From Natronomonas salina (GTDB lineage: Archaea > Halobacteriota > Halobacteria > Halobacteriales > Haloarculaceae), in NCBI RefSeq assembly GCF_013391105.1, contig NZ_CP058335.1, positions 620,001-684,000 on the forward strand: a DNA stretch of 64,000 nt. The letters are read 5' to 3'. Shown piece by piece: positions 1 through 8,167 of the stretch (positions are counted from its first letter, which is position 1; the number at the start of each line of letters is the position of its first letter). Under the pieces are notes generated by a model. It saw only the letters and a list, made by a program, of their open reading frames with translations. It had not been told where the DNA came from and ran no database searches. The position numbers and the translations under genes were made by a program.

Positions 1-422
1 TGGCCGTCGAAGACCTCGACGTTCACGGGATGATGCAGCTCCCATCTAATAGCCAGAACAGAGCTTCCGCGGCATGGCGGACATTCATCGACTTCCTCGA
101 ATACAAGTGCGACCGCGAAGGGACTCACTTCGTGCAAGTCGAACCGAAGGGGACGACAGAGGAATGTGCAAAGTGCGAGGTTAAAGTTGCAAAGGAGTTG
201 TGGGTTCGCGAGCACTCTTGTCCGACATGCGGATTCGAGACTGATCGTGATGAGAACTCTGCCTACAACGTATTGAAACGCGGTCTTCAGGAGTTAGGTG
301 TGGGACACGCCGAAGTCACGCCTGCGGAGACTGCACTCACTACGTCCATGACTGGTGGTGATCCCGCCGTCGTGGATGCAAAGTGTGTCGTCGAAACAGG
401 AAGCCCCTCCCGGAACGAGTGA
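1..422 (+). CDS. tnpB: TnpB (IS200/IS605 OrfB), C-terminal part; 5' end outside window
   Basis: The open frame runs in from before position 1 (frame of base 3) and ends at the TGA at 420-422. It shows the end of the RuvC-like nuclease and the zinc ribbon of TnpB: a helix ending in NSQNRASAAWRTF, then VEPKGTTEECAKC, then CPTCGFETDRDENSAYN. The two CxxC pairs bind zinc, and the D of DRDENSAYN matches the last RuvC catalytic Asp. TnpB is an RNA-guided DNA nuclease carried by IS200/IS605/IS1341-type elements. The first zinc-ribbon knuckle reads CAKCE, where CxxCG is usual. No TnpA is visible, but the left part of the element is missing. The N-terminus and intactness cannot be judged from here. 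Confidence 0.9.
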   Translation, partial: AVEDLDVHGMMQLPSNSQNRASAAWRTFIDFLEYKCDREGTHFVQVEPKGTTEECAKCEVKVAKELWVREHSCPTCGFETDRDENSAYNVLKRGLQELGVGHAEVTPAETALTTSMTGGDPAVVDAKCVVETGSPSRNE

Positions 423-455
423 GCGCAAGCGAGCGAGTAAAGTGGGGTAGTTCAC
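380..455 (+). ncRNA. Right end of the TnpB element with predicted omega RNA scaffold
   Basis: The tnpB 3' end and following bases contain a GC-rich stem, with AGCCCCTCCC near 402-411 facing GTGGGGTAG near 442-450, an inner hairpin of CGAG/GCGAG repeats, and the terminal bases TTCAC at 451-455. I recall this layout from right ends of haloarchaeal IS1341-type elements. In TnpB systems the omega RNA comes from the tnpB 3' end and right end, and its guide is the first flanking DNA, here from about 456. Stem and end are read directly; the RNA identity is inferred. Confidence 0.6.
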
Positions 456-1201
456 ATCGTGTCATCCACGGGCCTGAACGAGGTTTCGCAGGGCCGCCCG
501 TCGGCGAACTCGACGACGGCGTCGTCGCCGAGGCGGACGAGCGTCGACGACCGGGTGCCGAAGCCATCGCCGTGGATGCAGACGCCGTACTCGTGGTCGC
601 CGAGGACCTCGCCGGCCCGGCGGGTCCAGTCGGCGCCCGTCTCCCCGTCCCGGGGCTGGAGCACCTCGCGGACGCGGTCGGCGTTGGCAGCCTGCTGGCG
701 TCCCGCGTCGGGGCGGGCCGGCGGGACGAACCAGTCGCCGTCGAAGCCGACGTTGACGACGACGTGGACCCCCGGGTCGAGGCGTCGTCGCTCGAAGCCG
801 GCGTCGTCGCCGCCCAACCCGCCGTTCACGACGAGTTCGCAGTCCTCCCGGTCGGCGACGAGGAGGTGGAACGGCGCGTACTCGCGGGCGCCGAGTTCGT
901 CTTCGACGCGGGCGAGGGCGGCAGTCGCCGACGGTTCCTCGAGGGCGTCAGTGACGAGGCGGCCGCGGGAGCGTTCGCCCTCGCCGCTCACCCAGCGGTT
1001 CGTGACGGCCGCGAGGACGCCGTGCTCGTTGTAACCGAGCCAGGTGCCGCCGGCCCGCTCGTCGCGGGGGGCGAGGATCCGCGGCGACGTCTCCCAGACG
1101 AAGGGCGGCGACGAGGGGCGGCCGGTCGCCTCGTCGCGGTTGGCGGCGACGCAGACGGGGGCGTCGTCGAACACCTGCCACGCGACGATGAGAGTGCACA
1201 C
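452..1201 (-). CDS. NRDE-domain protein (TANGO2-like)
   Basis: Product of 249 aa starting at a GTG so that it begins MCTLIVAW, the hallmark N-terminus of the NRDE family, with Cys2 conserved. The family motif NRDE follows near residue 25 (AANRDEATGR), then GGTWLGYNEHG and TNRW. NRDE/TANGO2 proteins have an Ntn-hydrolase-like fold; their reaction is unsettled and links to metabolism and heme handling are reported for eukaryotic relatives. A GTG at 1222 would add seven residues, but the family start favours 1201. The stop codon (TGA, 454-452) lies inside the TTCAC right-end bases of the neighbouring TnpB element, so the last residue or two may have been altered by that insertion. Confidence 0.85.
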   Translation of the reverse strand: MCTLIVAWQVFDDAPVCVAANRDEATGRPSSPPFVWETSPRILAPRDERAGGTWLGYNEHGVLAAVTNRWVSGEGERSRGRLVTDALEEPSATAALARVEDELGAREYAPFHLLVADREDCELVVNGGLGGDDAGFERRRLDPGVHVVVNVGFDGDWFVPPARPDAGRQQAANADRVREVLQPRDGETGADWTRRAGEVLGDHEYGVCIHGDGFGTRSSTLVRLGDDAVVEFADGRPCETSFRPVDDTM

Positions 1202-1287
1202 GGAGGTCCGTACGGTCGCCACGGGTTTAAATTCCGTCGGGGCCGGCTCCCGGGGAGGCTTAACGTGCTGGCGGCCCTACGGGTCGT

Positions 1288-1881
1288 ATGGACGACGAGA
1301 CGGTATTCGAGTTCGAGGGATCGGGGAGTCGAGCGGAGATCGCGGCGTCGCTGCGCGCCATCACGGCCCAGCTGTCGGGTTCGGGACCGATTTCGCTGAC
1401 CGCCGGCGACGAGACCGTCTCGGTCCAGCCGGCAGAATCGATCGACTTCGAGGTCGAGGTCGAACGAGAGGGCGAGGACGGGGAGCGTCAAATCGAACTG
1501 GAGATCGAACTCGAGTGGCCGGAGAAGGCGGACGGAGAAACGGGGTCCGCTGGCGGTGCGGTCTCCTCGGACGGTGAATCCGAAACGACCGAGCCCGTGG
1601 GGGAAGCCGACGAAGCAGAGAGCGAGGCGGACGTCGTCGACCTCGAAGCGGACCACACACCGGCAGAACCGGAGGAGGGCGTCGCCGAGGCCGTCGGCAG
1701 CCTCGGGACCTTCGAGGTGTTCGAGGACCGCGCCGGCGAGTGGCGCTGGCGGTTGGTCCACCGCAACGGGAACGTCATCGCCACTAGCGGCGAGGGGTAC
1801 ACGCGCCGAAGAAACGCCGAGAAAGGACTCCGGAGCGTCGTCGAGAACGCTCCGGGGGCCGACGTGGTCGACGACCTATAG
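1288..1881 (+). CDS. amphi-Trp domain protein with C-terminal DUF1508 (HVO_2922-like) domain
   Basis: Protein of 197 aa. The N-terminal ~75 residues ([19 protein letters not shown] onward) match the amphi-Trp pattern: short alternating strands, then [12 protein letters not shown]. An acidic linker of about 50 residues follows. The last ~55 residues ([19 protein letters not shown], then [12 protein letters not shown] and AEKGLRSV) form a DUF1508/YegP-like beta-beta-alpha unit. No catalytic function is known for either domain. The 3' end overlaps the convergent DUF1328 gene by 6 nt. The ATG at 1288 is chosen because the domain begins there. Confidence 0.75.
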   Translation: MDDETVFEFEGSGSRAEIAASLRAITAQLSGSGPISLTAGDETVSVQPAESIDFEVEVEREGEDGERQIELEIELEWPEKADGETGSAGGAVSSDGESETTEPVGEADEAESEADVVDLEADHTPAEPEEGVAEAVGSLGTFEVFEDRAGEWRWRLVHRNGNVIATSGEGYTRRRNAEKGLRSVVENAPGADVVDDL

Positions 1882-2106
1882 CAACAGCGAGACGATCGCG
1901 AGGATCAGGAAGACGGCGACCAGGATCTTCGCGATCTGCATGCTGACGCCCGCGATGTCGCGGGCCCCGACGACGGCGGCGATCAGCGCCAGGACGAAGA
2001 ACAGGATCGCCAGTTCGAGGAAGTCACCTGTCAGTTGCATGGGCGTCCCGAGGAAGCCCAGCAGATTCGCTACGCCGACGTCGGCCGCGACAGTTGGTAC
2101 AGTCAT
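1876..2106 (-). CDS. DUF1328-family small membrane protein
   Basis: 76 aa with two hydrophobic segments, about residues 28-46 ([19 protein letters not shown]) and 54-76 ([19 protein letters not shown]). The short link [14 protein letters not shown] is typical of the DUF1328/UPF0391 family, small inner-membrane proteins of unknown role. Start at 2106 follows a weak TATA-like stretch near 2131; an internal Met at 2040 would remove the non-conserved N-terminus. Convergent with the amphi-Trp gene, overlapping by 6 nt. Confidence 0.75.
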   Translation of the reverse strand: MTVPTVAADVGVANLLGFLGTPMQLTGDFLELAILFFVLALIAAVVGARDIAGVSMQIAKILVAVFLILAIVSLLL

Positions 2107-2377
2107 CGTGCTTCGGTTGACACTATGCTAGTTCTGCCCTTCGTTATAGGGAGAATACCCGGACCGCCCCTGTACGGGCCCCAGCGCGGTCGTTTCGTCG
2201 CCGAGCCGTCTGCCGAAATGTCACCATATACACAAACCGGCCGGGGACAGGGTGACCGTACGAACGGGGCCACAACCATCACGCAAATATTACAATCCAC
2301 CCGACGGGTCTATCCTCGCCCGCCCCCCGAGCCGTGAGTGCAGCCGAGCGGGCGGGCACACGGAGCGTGACTCAATC

Positions 2378-2620
2378 ATGCAACACAACTTCACAGAGGA
2401 AGACGAGGGGAAGAAGGTCGTCGGAACGACGGGCGACGAGATCGGCATCGTGTCGGGCGTCCGCGGCGGCACCGCCTACGTGGACCCCGACCCGGGGCTC
2501 ACGGACAGCCTGAAGAGCCGCCTCGGCTGGGGCGACGTCGACCAGGACGACTACCCGCTCGACGACGCCCACGTCGAGTCGGTCACCGACGACGAGATCC
2601 GACTCGGAAGCGACTTCTGA
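2378..2620 (+). CDS. PRC-barrel-like haloarchaeal small protein
   Basis: 80-aa acidic protein starting MQHNFTEEDEGKKVVGTTGDE. The pattern of a short conserved opening, GKKVVGTTGDEIGIVSGV and later VTDDEIRLGSDF resembles haloarchaeal PRC-barrel-like proteins thought to bind RNA or partner proteins. The first ~35 residues readable upstream in the same frame are Pro/Arg-rich and not protein-like here, so the ATG at 2378 is preferred. Only 7 nt separate its stop from the convergent menE stop. No specific function can be given. Confidence 0.65.
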   Translation: MQHNFTEEDEGKKVVGTTGDEIGIVSGVRGGTAYVDPDPGLTDSLKSRLGWGDVDQDDYPLDDAHVESVTDDEIRLGSDF

Positions 2621-2627
2621 TCGGCCG

Positions 2628-4106
2628 CTAGTCGCGGCGGTCGAGCAGCCGGTCCCGGACGGCCGTCCGGTCGACGGTTCCGGAGGCCGTCCGGGGGAGG
2701 TCGTCAACGAACCCGATTTTTCTGGGAATTTTGTACCCGGCGATCCGGTCCCCACAGTGCTCGCGGAGTTCCTCGGCAGCGGCGCTTCGGCCGTCTGCTA
2801 GCTCGACGAGCGCCGCGACCAGTTCGCCCCACTCCTCGTCGGGCAGCCCGACCACCGCGCAGTCCGCGACCGCCGGGTGTGTTTGCAGCGCGTCGGCGAC
2901 CTCTGTCGGGTCGACGTTCTCGCCGCCAGTGACGATGCGGTCGTCCGCTCTGCCGTGGACGTACAGGCGCCCGGTCTCGTCGCGGTGACCCACGTCGCCC
3001 GTCCGGAGGCCGGCGGCGGCGAACGCCTCCGCGGTCCGGTCCGCGTCGAGGTACCCCGGCGTCACCATCGGCCCCGAAACGACGAGTTCGCCTTCCTCGC
3101 CCGGTTCGCAAACGCCGCCGGCGTCGTCGACGACGGTGACCTCGGCGAACATCACCGGGTTGCCGACCGAGGCCGGGTTCGCCCTCGCCTCGTCCGGTCG
3201 CGCCGTCGCGATCTGGGAGGCCGCCTCGGTCATCCCGTAGGTCGGCGCGACCGGGACGTCGCGCTCCTGTGCCCGCGCTAGGAGTTCCGGGGGGCAGGCG
3301 GCGCCGCCGAGCAGCACGAACCGGAGGTCGGGGAACGACCCGGCGTCGAGGAGCCGCTCCAGCATCGTCGGGACGAGCGAGACGGCCGTCGCGTCGGCCT
3401 CACGCATCGCGGCGAGCGTCGCCTCGGGCTCGAAGTCCCGCTGGAGCGACAGCGCCGTCCCGTAGAGCACCGAGCGGTACACCGGCGCGAGCCCGCCCAT
3501 GTGGTACATCGGCAGCGGGACGTGCCAGCAGTCGTGGGGGACGAGTCCGAGTCTGAACGCAGAGGCGGTCGCACTCGCCAGGACGTTCCCCAGCGTGAGC
3601 ACGACGCCGTCGGGGTCGCCGGTCGTCCCGGAGGTGAACATGACGACCAGCGGGTCGTCGAGCTCCCACTCCGGGAGGTCGAACGGCTCGGGCTGGATGG
3701 CTGAGAGTTCCTCGGCGCCCGCCGCGGGGTCGTCCAGCGAGAGCGCCGTGCCGCCCGTCGCGTCGGCGACGGCGGCTTCGGTTTCGCGCTCGCAGACGAC
3801 GGCCGCGGGGTCGACGCGCTCGAGTCGTTCCGCCAACTCCGTGCCGGTCGAGCGGGCGTTCAGCGGGACGAGGACGGCGCCGAGTCGCTGTGCGGCGTGG
3901 ACGAGCGAGACGAACGCCGGGCGCGTCCCCGCACAGACCGCCAGCCTGTCGTCGACGCCGACGCCCCTCGCGGCGAGCCGGCCGGCTAGGACCTCGACGC
4001 GTTCGTCCAGCGCGTCGTAGGTGACGGCGGACGCGACGTCGCCGGCGCCCGCCAGCGCCGTCGCTGCCGGCGTCGCGTCCGCCCGGACGGCCAGCCAGTC
4101 GCGCAT
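2628..4106 (-). CDS. menE: o-succinylbenzoate--CoA ligase
   Basis: 492-aa ANL-superfamily adenylating enzyme that would convert o-succinylbenzoate to its CoA thioester in menaquinone synthesis. Visible motifs: P-loop TSGTTGDPDG (158-167), YGMTEAASQ, TGDVGHRDETGRLYVHGR, and a C-terminal LPRTASGTVDR. Two positions that are normally Lys differ: Asp166 replaces the P-loop Lys, and Thr477 replaces the A10 Lys that usually contacts the acyl-adenylate. Identity as MenE rests on position directly after menC (15-nt gap) in a men cluster. Last gene of the menA-menC-menE run. Confidence 0.85.
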   Translation of the reverse strand: MRDWLAVRADATPAATALAGAGDVASAVTYDALDERVEVLAGRLAARGVGVDDRLAVCAGTRPAFVSLVHAAQRLGAVLVPLNARSTGTELAERLERVDPAAVVCERETEAAVADATGGTALSLDDPAAGAEELSAIQPEPFDLPEWELDDPLVVMFTSGTTGDPDGVVLTLGNVLASATASAFRLGLVPHDCWHVPLPMYHMGGLAPVYRSVLYGTALSLQRDFEPEATLAAMREADATAVSLVPTMLERLLDAGSFPDLRFVLLGGAACPPELLARAQERDVPVAPTYGMTEAASQIATARPDEARANPASVGNPVMFAEVTVVDDAGGVCEPGEEGELVVSGPMVTPGYLDADRTAEAFAAAGLRTGDVGHRDETGRLYVHGRADDRIVTGGENVDPTEVADALQTHPAVADCAVVGLPDEEWGELVAALVELADGRSAAAEELREHCGDRIAGYKIPRKIGFVDDLPRTASGTVDRTAVRDRLLDRRD

Positions 4107-4121
4107 GTTCCGGTCGACGCT

Positions 4122-5129
4122 TCACGAGGGGGGAATATTGCCTTTTCCGTGTGGGATGACCGCGCTCCCCGCCCGGACCGTCGCCACGCCCTCTCGGAGA
4201 TCCGCGGCGAGGCGGTCGCCCGTCGCCAGCCCGCAGGCCCGGACGTCCGGGACGGAGGCCGCGAGGTGGACGGCGGCCGCGCGCGCGACGGCGCCGTCGA
4301 CGGTCGTCGTGACGACGGGTTCGACGCCCGCGTCGCGGGCGCGCATCGCGACGCCCCGGGCCGCGTCGACGCCCCCCAGCGCCATCGGCTTGCAGACGAC
4401 GACGTCGGCGGCCCCCGCCTCGAGGACCGCGTCGAGCCCGTGTTCGACGACTCCCTCGTCCAGGGCGACACCAACCCCGACTGTCTCGCGTAGTGCGGCG
4501 TGACCAGCGAGGTCCGCAGCAGGCAGCGGCTGTTCGACGAACGCGACGTCGAGCGCGGCGAATCGCGAGAGCAGCTGCTCGGCGGTCGACCGGTCCCACG
4601 CGCCGTTGGCGTCCGCTCTGAGTTCGACGTCGGGACACCGCTCCCGGACGGCTTCGAGTCGCCGGAGGTCCTCATCCGGGGCGCGCGCGCCGACCTTGAC
4701 CTTCACCGCCCGGAACCCCGCGTCGACCGCGGACTCGGCGGCTGCCGCCGTCGCCTCCGCTGGGCCGTCGCCGACCGTCGCGTTCACCGGGACGCGGTCG
4801 ACCTGTGCCTCGCCGCCGAGGTACCGGTAGAGCGGTTGCTCCGACGCGCGGGCCCGTGCGTCGAGAACCGCCAGGGAGACGCCGTGGCGCGCTGCGGGGG
4901 TCTCGTCCAGCTGACCGCTATCGAGTGCGGCCGCCGGGTCCTCGACCGACCGGAGTGCGGTCTCGCAGTCCACGAGCGACTCCGTCCAGCCCGGCAGCGG
5001 TGTGGCCTCGCCCAGCCCGGTCACCCCGTCGACGTCCACCTGGACGAGGAACCCTTCCCGGCTGTCGATGGTGGCCGCGGCGGTCTCCAGCGGGCTGGAC
5101 AGCGGCAGCGAGAACGGCTCGACGTTCAT
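4122..5129 (-). CDS. menC: o-succinylbenzoate synthase
   Basis: 335-aa enolase-superfamily enzyme that dehydrates SHCHC to o-succinylbenzoate. The active-site set is complete: KxK at Lys143 and Lys145 (AVKVKVG), metal ligands Asp173 (RADANGAW), Glu199 (FVEQPL) and Asp224 (VALDEG), and the opposing Lys247 (VVCKPMALGG). The start ATG at 5129 overlaps the menA stop (ATGA), a sign of translational coupling. The frame is open far upstream, but that part is menA in another frame. Confidence 0.93.
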   Translation of the reverse strand: MNVEPFSLPLSSPLETAAATIDSREGFLVQVDVDGVTGLGEATPLPGWTESLVDCETALRSVEDPAAALDSGQLDETPAARHGVSLAVLDARARASEQPLYRYLGGEAQVDRVPVNATVGDGPAEATAAAAESAVDAGFRAVKVKVGARAPDEDLRRLEAVRERCPDVELRADANGAWDRSTAEQLLSRFAALDVAFVEQPLPAADLAGHAALRETVGVGVALDEGVVEHGLDAVLEAGAADVVVCKPMALGGVDAARGVAMRARDAGVEPVVTTTVDGAVARAAAVHLAASVPDVRACGLATGDRLAADLREGVATVRAGSAVIPHGKGNIPPS

Positions 5130-6067
5130 AGCAGCGCCGGGAGCGCGAACCCGGCGGCGAACAGCACCGAGTGGGCGAACAGAAGCTGCCCGGTCCGCTC
5201 CAGGGCGGGGTTCAGCGCCTCGCCCTCCGTGCGAGTCCAGACCGTGCGGCCGACGGTCGCCGCCAGCGGCGCGGTCAGTAACGGGAGCAACACGGCCGGG
5301 TGGAAGCCGTCGAGCCAGAGTGCGACCGGGGTGACGTAGGCCAGCCCGACCATCGCGGTCCACTCGATCCGGGACAGCCGGTAGCCGAGGACGACGGCGA
5401 GCGTCCGCTTGCCGGCCGCAGCGTCGGTCTCGCGGTCGCGGATGTTGTTGACGACGAGAATAGCCGTCGAGAGCCCGGCCGCGGGGAGGGCGGCGACGAC
5501 GGCGACGGCAGGGAGTGCCTCCGGCGGCACCCACAGCGGCAGCGGGTCCGCGACGTGGACGACTGCCTGGACGTAGTAGGTGCCGGTCACCGCGACCAGC
5601 CCGAAGAAGACGAACACGAAGAGGTCGCCCAGCCCGCGGTAGCCGTAGGGGAGGGGCCCGCCGGTGTACGTGATGCCGGCGGCGACGCTGGCGAGGCCGA
5701 CGACGAGGATGGGGACGCCGCCGACGTAGACGAGGTAGACGCCGAGGAGGATGGCGAGCGCGAAGGTGGCGTACATGGCGCGCTTGACCGCGGCGGGTTC
5801 GATGATGCCGCCGGCGGTGACGCGGGTGAACCCCTCGCGGTCCTCGGTGTCGGCGCCTCGGACGGCGTCGTAGTAGTCGTTGGCGAAGTTGGTGCCGATC
5901 TGCAGCAGGAGCGCGCCGACGAGTGCGAACAGCGCCGGCAGGGCTGCGAACACGCCCTCGTGGACCGCGAGCCCGGTGCCGACGACGACCGGCGCGGCGC
6001 CCGCGGGCAGCGTCTGCGGCCGCGCGGCCATCAGCCACGCCTTCGCCGGGGAGACCGTCTCCGTCAT
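5126..6067 (-). CDS. menA: 1,4-dihydroxy-2-naphthoate polyprenyltransferase
   Basis: 313-aa UbiA-superfamily membrane enzyme that attaches the isoprenoid tail to DHNA. It has about eight to nine hydrophobic segments. The first Asp-rich motif, NFANDYYDAVRGADTED (about 60-76), and the second, NNIRDRETDAAAGKRT (about 210), are the prenyl-diphosphate/Mg sites. N-terminal WLMAARPQTLPAGAAPV is typical of MenA. It heads a menA-menC-menE run on the minus strand; its stop overlaps the menC start. The divergent phosphoribosyltransferase gene starts 81 nt away. Confidence 0.93.
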   Translation of the reverse strand: MTETVSPAKAWLMAARPQTLPAGAAPVVVGTGLAVHEGVFAALPALFALVGALLLQIGTNFANDYYDAVRGADTEDREGFTRVTAGGIIEPAAVKRAMYATFALAILLGVYLVYVGGVPILVVGLASVAAGITYTGGPLPYGYRGLGDLFVFVFFGLVAVTGTYYVQAVVHVADPLPLWVPPEALPAVAVVAALPAAGLSTAILVVNNIRDRETDAAAGKRTLAVVLGYRLSRIEWTAMVGLAYVTPVALWLDGFHPAVLLPLLTAPLAATVGRTVWTRTEGEALNPALERTGQLLFAHSVLFAAGFALPALL

Positions 6068-6148
6068 TGTCGGGGCTCGGGGCGGCGGCGGCTTAAGCGG
6101 GCGGGATTGCCCGCGAGCTTTTCACCGCCCCGGAGCCTACTTTTTCGT

Positions 6149-6769
6149 ATGTTCGCAGACCGCGCGGACGCCGGCCGACAACTGGCCGCGGAACTGCAGG
6201 AGCGGGGCGTCGCGGCCGACCTCGTCCTCGCCGTCCCCCGGGGCGGCCTGCCGCTCGGGCGGGCCGTCGCCGACCGCCTCGGCGCGCCGCTGGACATCGT
6301 CGCCGCGAAGAAGCTCGGCGCGCCCGGAAACCCCGAGCTCGCCGTCGGCGCCGCGGCCAGCGACGGGAGCCTATACCTGAACGACGACCTCGTCGAACGC
6401 CTCGACCTGAGCGACACGTACGTCGAGAACGAGGGGGAGAAGGCGGCCGCGACCGCCCGCGAGAAGGAGGCCACGTACCGAACGGGAGCGGCTCCGGACC
6501 TGGGCGGCAAGCGCGTCGTCGTCGTCGACGACGGCCTGGCGACGGGCGCGACCGCCATCGCCTGCATCCGGAAGGCGAAGGCGGAGGGAGCGAGTCACGT
6601 CGTCCTCGCCGTCCCGGTCGGAGCCCCGGGCTCGGTCGACGAGGCCGCCGCGGAGGCGGACGAGGTGGTCGTCCTCGAGACTCCCCGTCGGTTCGGCGCC
6701 GTCGGCAGCCACTACCGCGACTTCTCGCAGGTGAGCGACGAGGCGGTGATGGCGTACCTCGAGCCGTGA
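6149..6769 (+). CDS. Phosphoribosyltransferase family protein
   Basis: 206-aa type I PRTase-fold protein. The PRPP-binding motif VVVVDDGLATGATA lies near residue 120, and an N-terminal LAVPRGGLPLGRAVA supplies the PPi loop. The C-terminus (VGSHYRDFSQVSDEAV) is typical of a prokaryotic PRTase group of uncertain substrate, not of a defined nucleobase salvage enzyme. It sits alone on the plus strand inside the men cluster, 18 nt tail-to-tail with menB. A T-rich stretch (CTACTTTTTCGT) just before the ATG may be the promoter. Substrate unknown. Confidence 0.85.
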   Translation: MFADRADAGRQLAAELQERGVAADLVLAVPRGGLPLGRAVADRLGAPLDIVAAKKLGAPGNPELAVGAAASDGSLYLNDDLVERLDLSDTYVENEGEKAAATAREKEATYRTGAAPDLGGKRVVVVDDGLATGATAIACIRKAKAEGASHVVLAVPVGAPGSVDEAAAEADEVVVLETPRRFGAVGSHYRDFSQVSDEAVMAYLEP

Positions 6770-6787
6770 TCGTCCGGGTGCGCGGAA

Positions 6788-7732
6788 TCAGTAGTACCAG
6801 TCGAACTGCTCGAAGTCGGGGTCGCGGTCCTCGTTGAAGGCGTCGCGGCCCTCCTGGGCCTCCTCGGTCATGTAGCCCAGGCGGGTCGCCTCGCCGGCGA
6901 AGACCTGCTGGCCGACGAGGCCGTCGGTGTCCATGTTGAACGCGTACTTGAGCATCCGGATGGCCATCGGGGACTTCGAGAGGATCGCCTCCGCCCACTC
7001 GTGGGCGACGTCCTCCAGTTCCTCGTGGGGGACCGCCTCGTTGGCCATCCCCATCTCGACGGCCTCCTCGGCGGAGTAGGTCTTCCCGAGGAAGAACACC
7101 TCGCGGGCCTTCTTCTGGCCGATCTGGTTGGCGAGGTACGCCGAGCCGAAGCCGGCGTCGAAGGAGGCGACGTCGGGGTCCGTCTGGAGGAACTTCGCGT
7201 GCTCCTCGGAGGCCAGCGTCATGTCGCAGACGACGTGCAGCGAGTGGCCGCCGCCGACGGCCCAGCCCGGGACGACGGCGATGACCGGCTTCGGGATGTG
7301 CCTGATGAGCCGCTGGACCTCGAGGATGTGCAGCCGTGGGGCGTCCTGCCGCTCCTCGTCGGGAGTCGCTCGCGGGTCGCTCTGCTCCCCGCTCGCGTTT
7401 TCCGAGGCGCGCCGCGCCTCGCTATCCTCGTACTCGTAGCCGGCGTCGCCCCGGATGCGCTGGTCGCCGCCGGAACAGAACGACCACCCGCCGTCCTTCG
7501 GCGACGGGCCGTTGCCGGTGAGCAGGACGCAGCCCACGTCGGTCTGGCGCTTGGCGTGGTCGAGGGCGGTGTAGAGTTCGTCGACCGTCTCCGGCCGGAA
7601 GGCGTTGCGCACCTCGGGGCGGTCGAAGGCGATGCGGACGGCGCCGGTCTCCGTCGACCTGTGGTAGGTGAGGTCCTCGAAGTCGTCGGTGACGGGCTCC
7701 CAGCGGTCCTCGTCGAACAGTTCGGATACCAT
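6788..7732 (-). CDS. menB: 1,4-dihydroxy-2-naphthoyl-CoA synthase
   Basis: 314-aa crotonase-fold enzyme that cyclises o-succinylbenzoyl-CoA to DHNA-CoA. Motifs: RPEVRNAFRPETVDELY, SFCSGGDQRIRG (CoA/oxyanion loop, with the MenB-type GGDQ), VVPGWAVGGGHSLH, and the C-terminal EGRDAFNEDRDPDFEQFDWYY. A disordered Ser/Ala/Glu-rich insert sits after GDAGYEYED. Start at ATG 7732 (MVSELFDEDRWEPV) fits the family. Separated from menD by two minus-strand genes, so it may share transcription with them. Confidence 0.95.
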   Translation of the reverse strand: MVSELFDEDRWEPVTDDFEDLTYHRSTETGAVRIAFDRPEVRNAFRPETVDELYTALDHAKRQTDVGCVLLTGNGPSPKDGGWSFCSGGDQRIRGDAGYEYEDSEARRASENASGEQSDPRATPDEERQDAPRLHILEVQRLIRHIPKPVIAVVPGWAVGGGHSLHVVCDMTLASEEHAKFLQTDPDVASFDAGFGSAYLANQIGQKKAREVFFLGKTYSAEEAVEMGMANEAVPHEELEDVAHEWAEAILSKSPMAIRMLKYAFNMDTDGLVGQQVFAGEATRLGYMTEEAQEGRDAFNEDRDPDFEQFDWYY

Positions 7733-7817
7733 TGGCGGCGATGGGACCCCTGCGAGCAAAAAGCCACCCGACCCGTCCCCGCGGCCTCGGAGGCGATTGC
7801 GGGGTCGATGCCAGGCG

Positions 7818-8078
7818 TTAGTCTTCGTCGAGCGACGTCTCGATCCGCCGGGCGGTGCCCGCCAGGTCCTCGACGGCCACGACCAGCCGGTAGAGCAGCC
7901 AGACGACGAACGCGGTGAGGACGACGCTCGCGAGCGCCACAACGAGCCAGACGAAGAGGAGGATGCTCTTGAGGACCAGTATCGAGTAGGCGAACGCGGC
8001 GACCAGGAGGACACCCAGGACGAACGCGGGTCGTAACAGGACGTCGACGAGCCATGAGTCGGCCGTACCGGAGGACAT
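7818..8078 (-). CDS. Small two-TM membrane protein
   Basis: 86 aa with hydrophobic segments at about 14-30 and 36-65 and an acidic, charged tail (RRIETSLDED). No family recognised. High GC at third positions and an ATG 89 nt downstream of the flavoprotein stop on the same strand support coding. It lies between menB and the flavoprotein gene, but nothing ties it to menaquinone beyond position. Confidence 0.6.
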   Translation of the reverse strand: MSSGTADSWLVDVLLRPAFVLGVLLVAAFAYSILVLKSILLFVWLVVALASVVLTAFVVWLLYRLVVAVEDLAGTARRIETSLDED

Positions 8079-8167
8079 GGCTGCTCGTGGTCGCCGTCGG
8101 ATTTAACCGTTGCGTCGCCCCGCGTAAGGAAGGTTACAGGCGACAGACAGGAGCGTCGCCGAGCGCG

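Noticed and set aside
383-1399. Long plus-strand frame opposite the NRDE gene
   Set aside because: Shadow frame of a GC-rich gene; low-complexity Asp/Arg/Val product.
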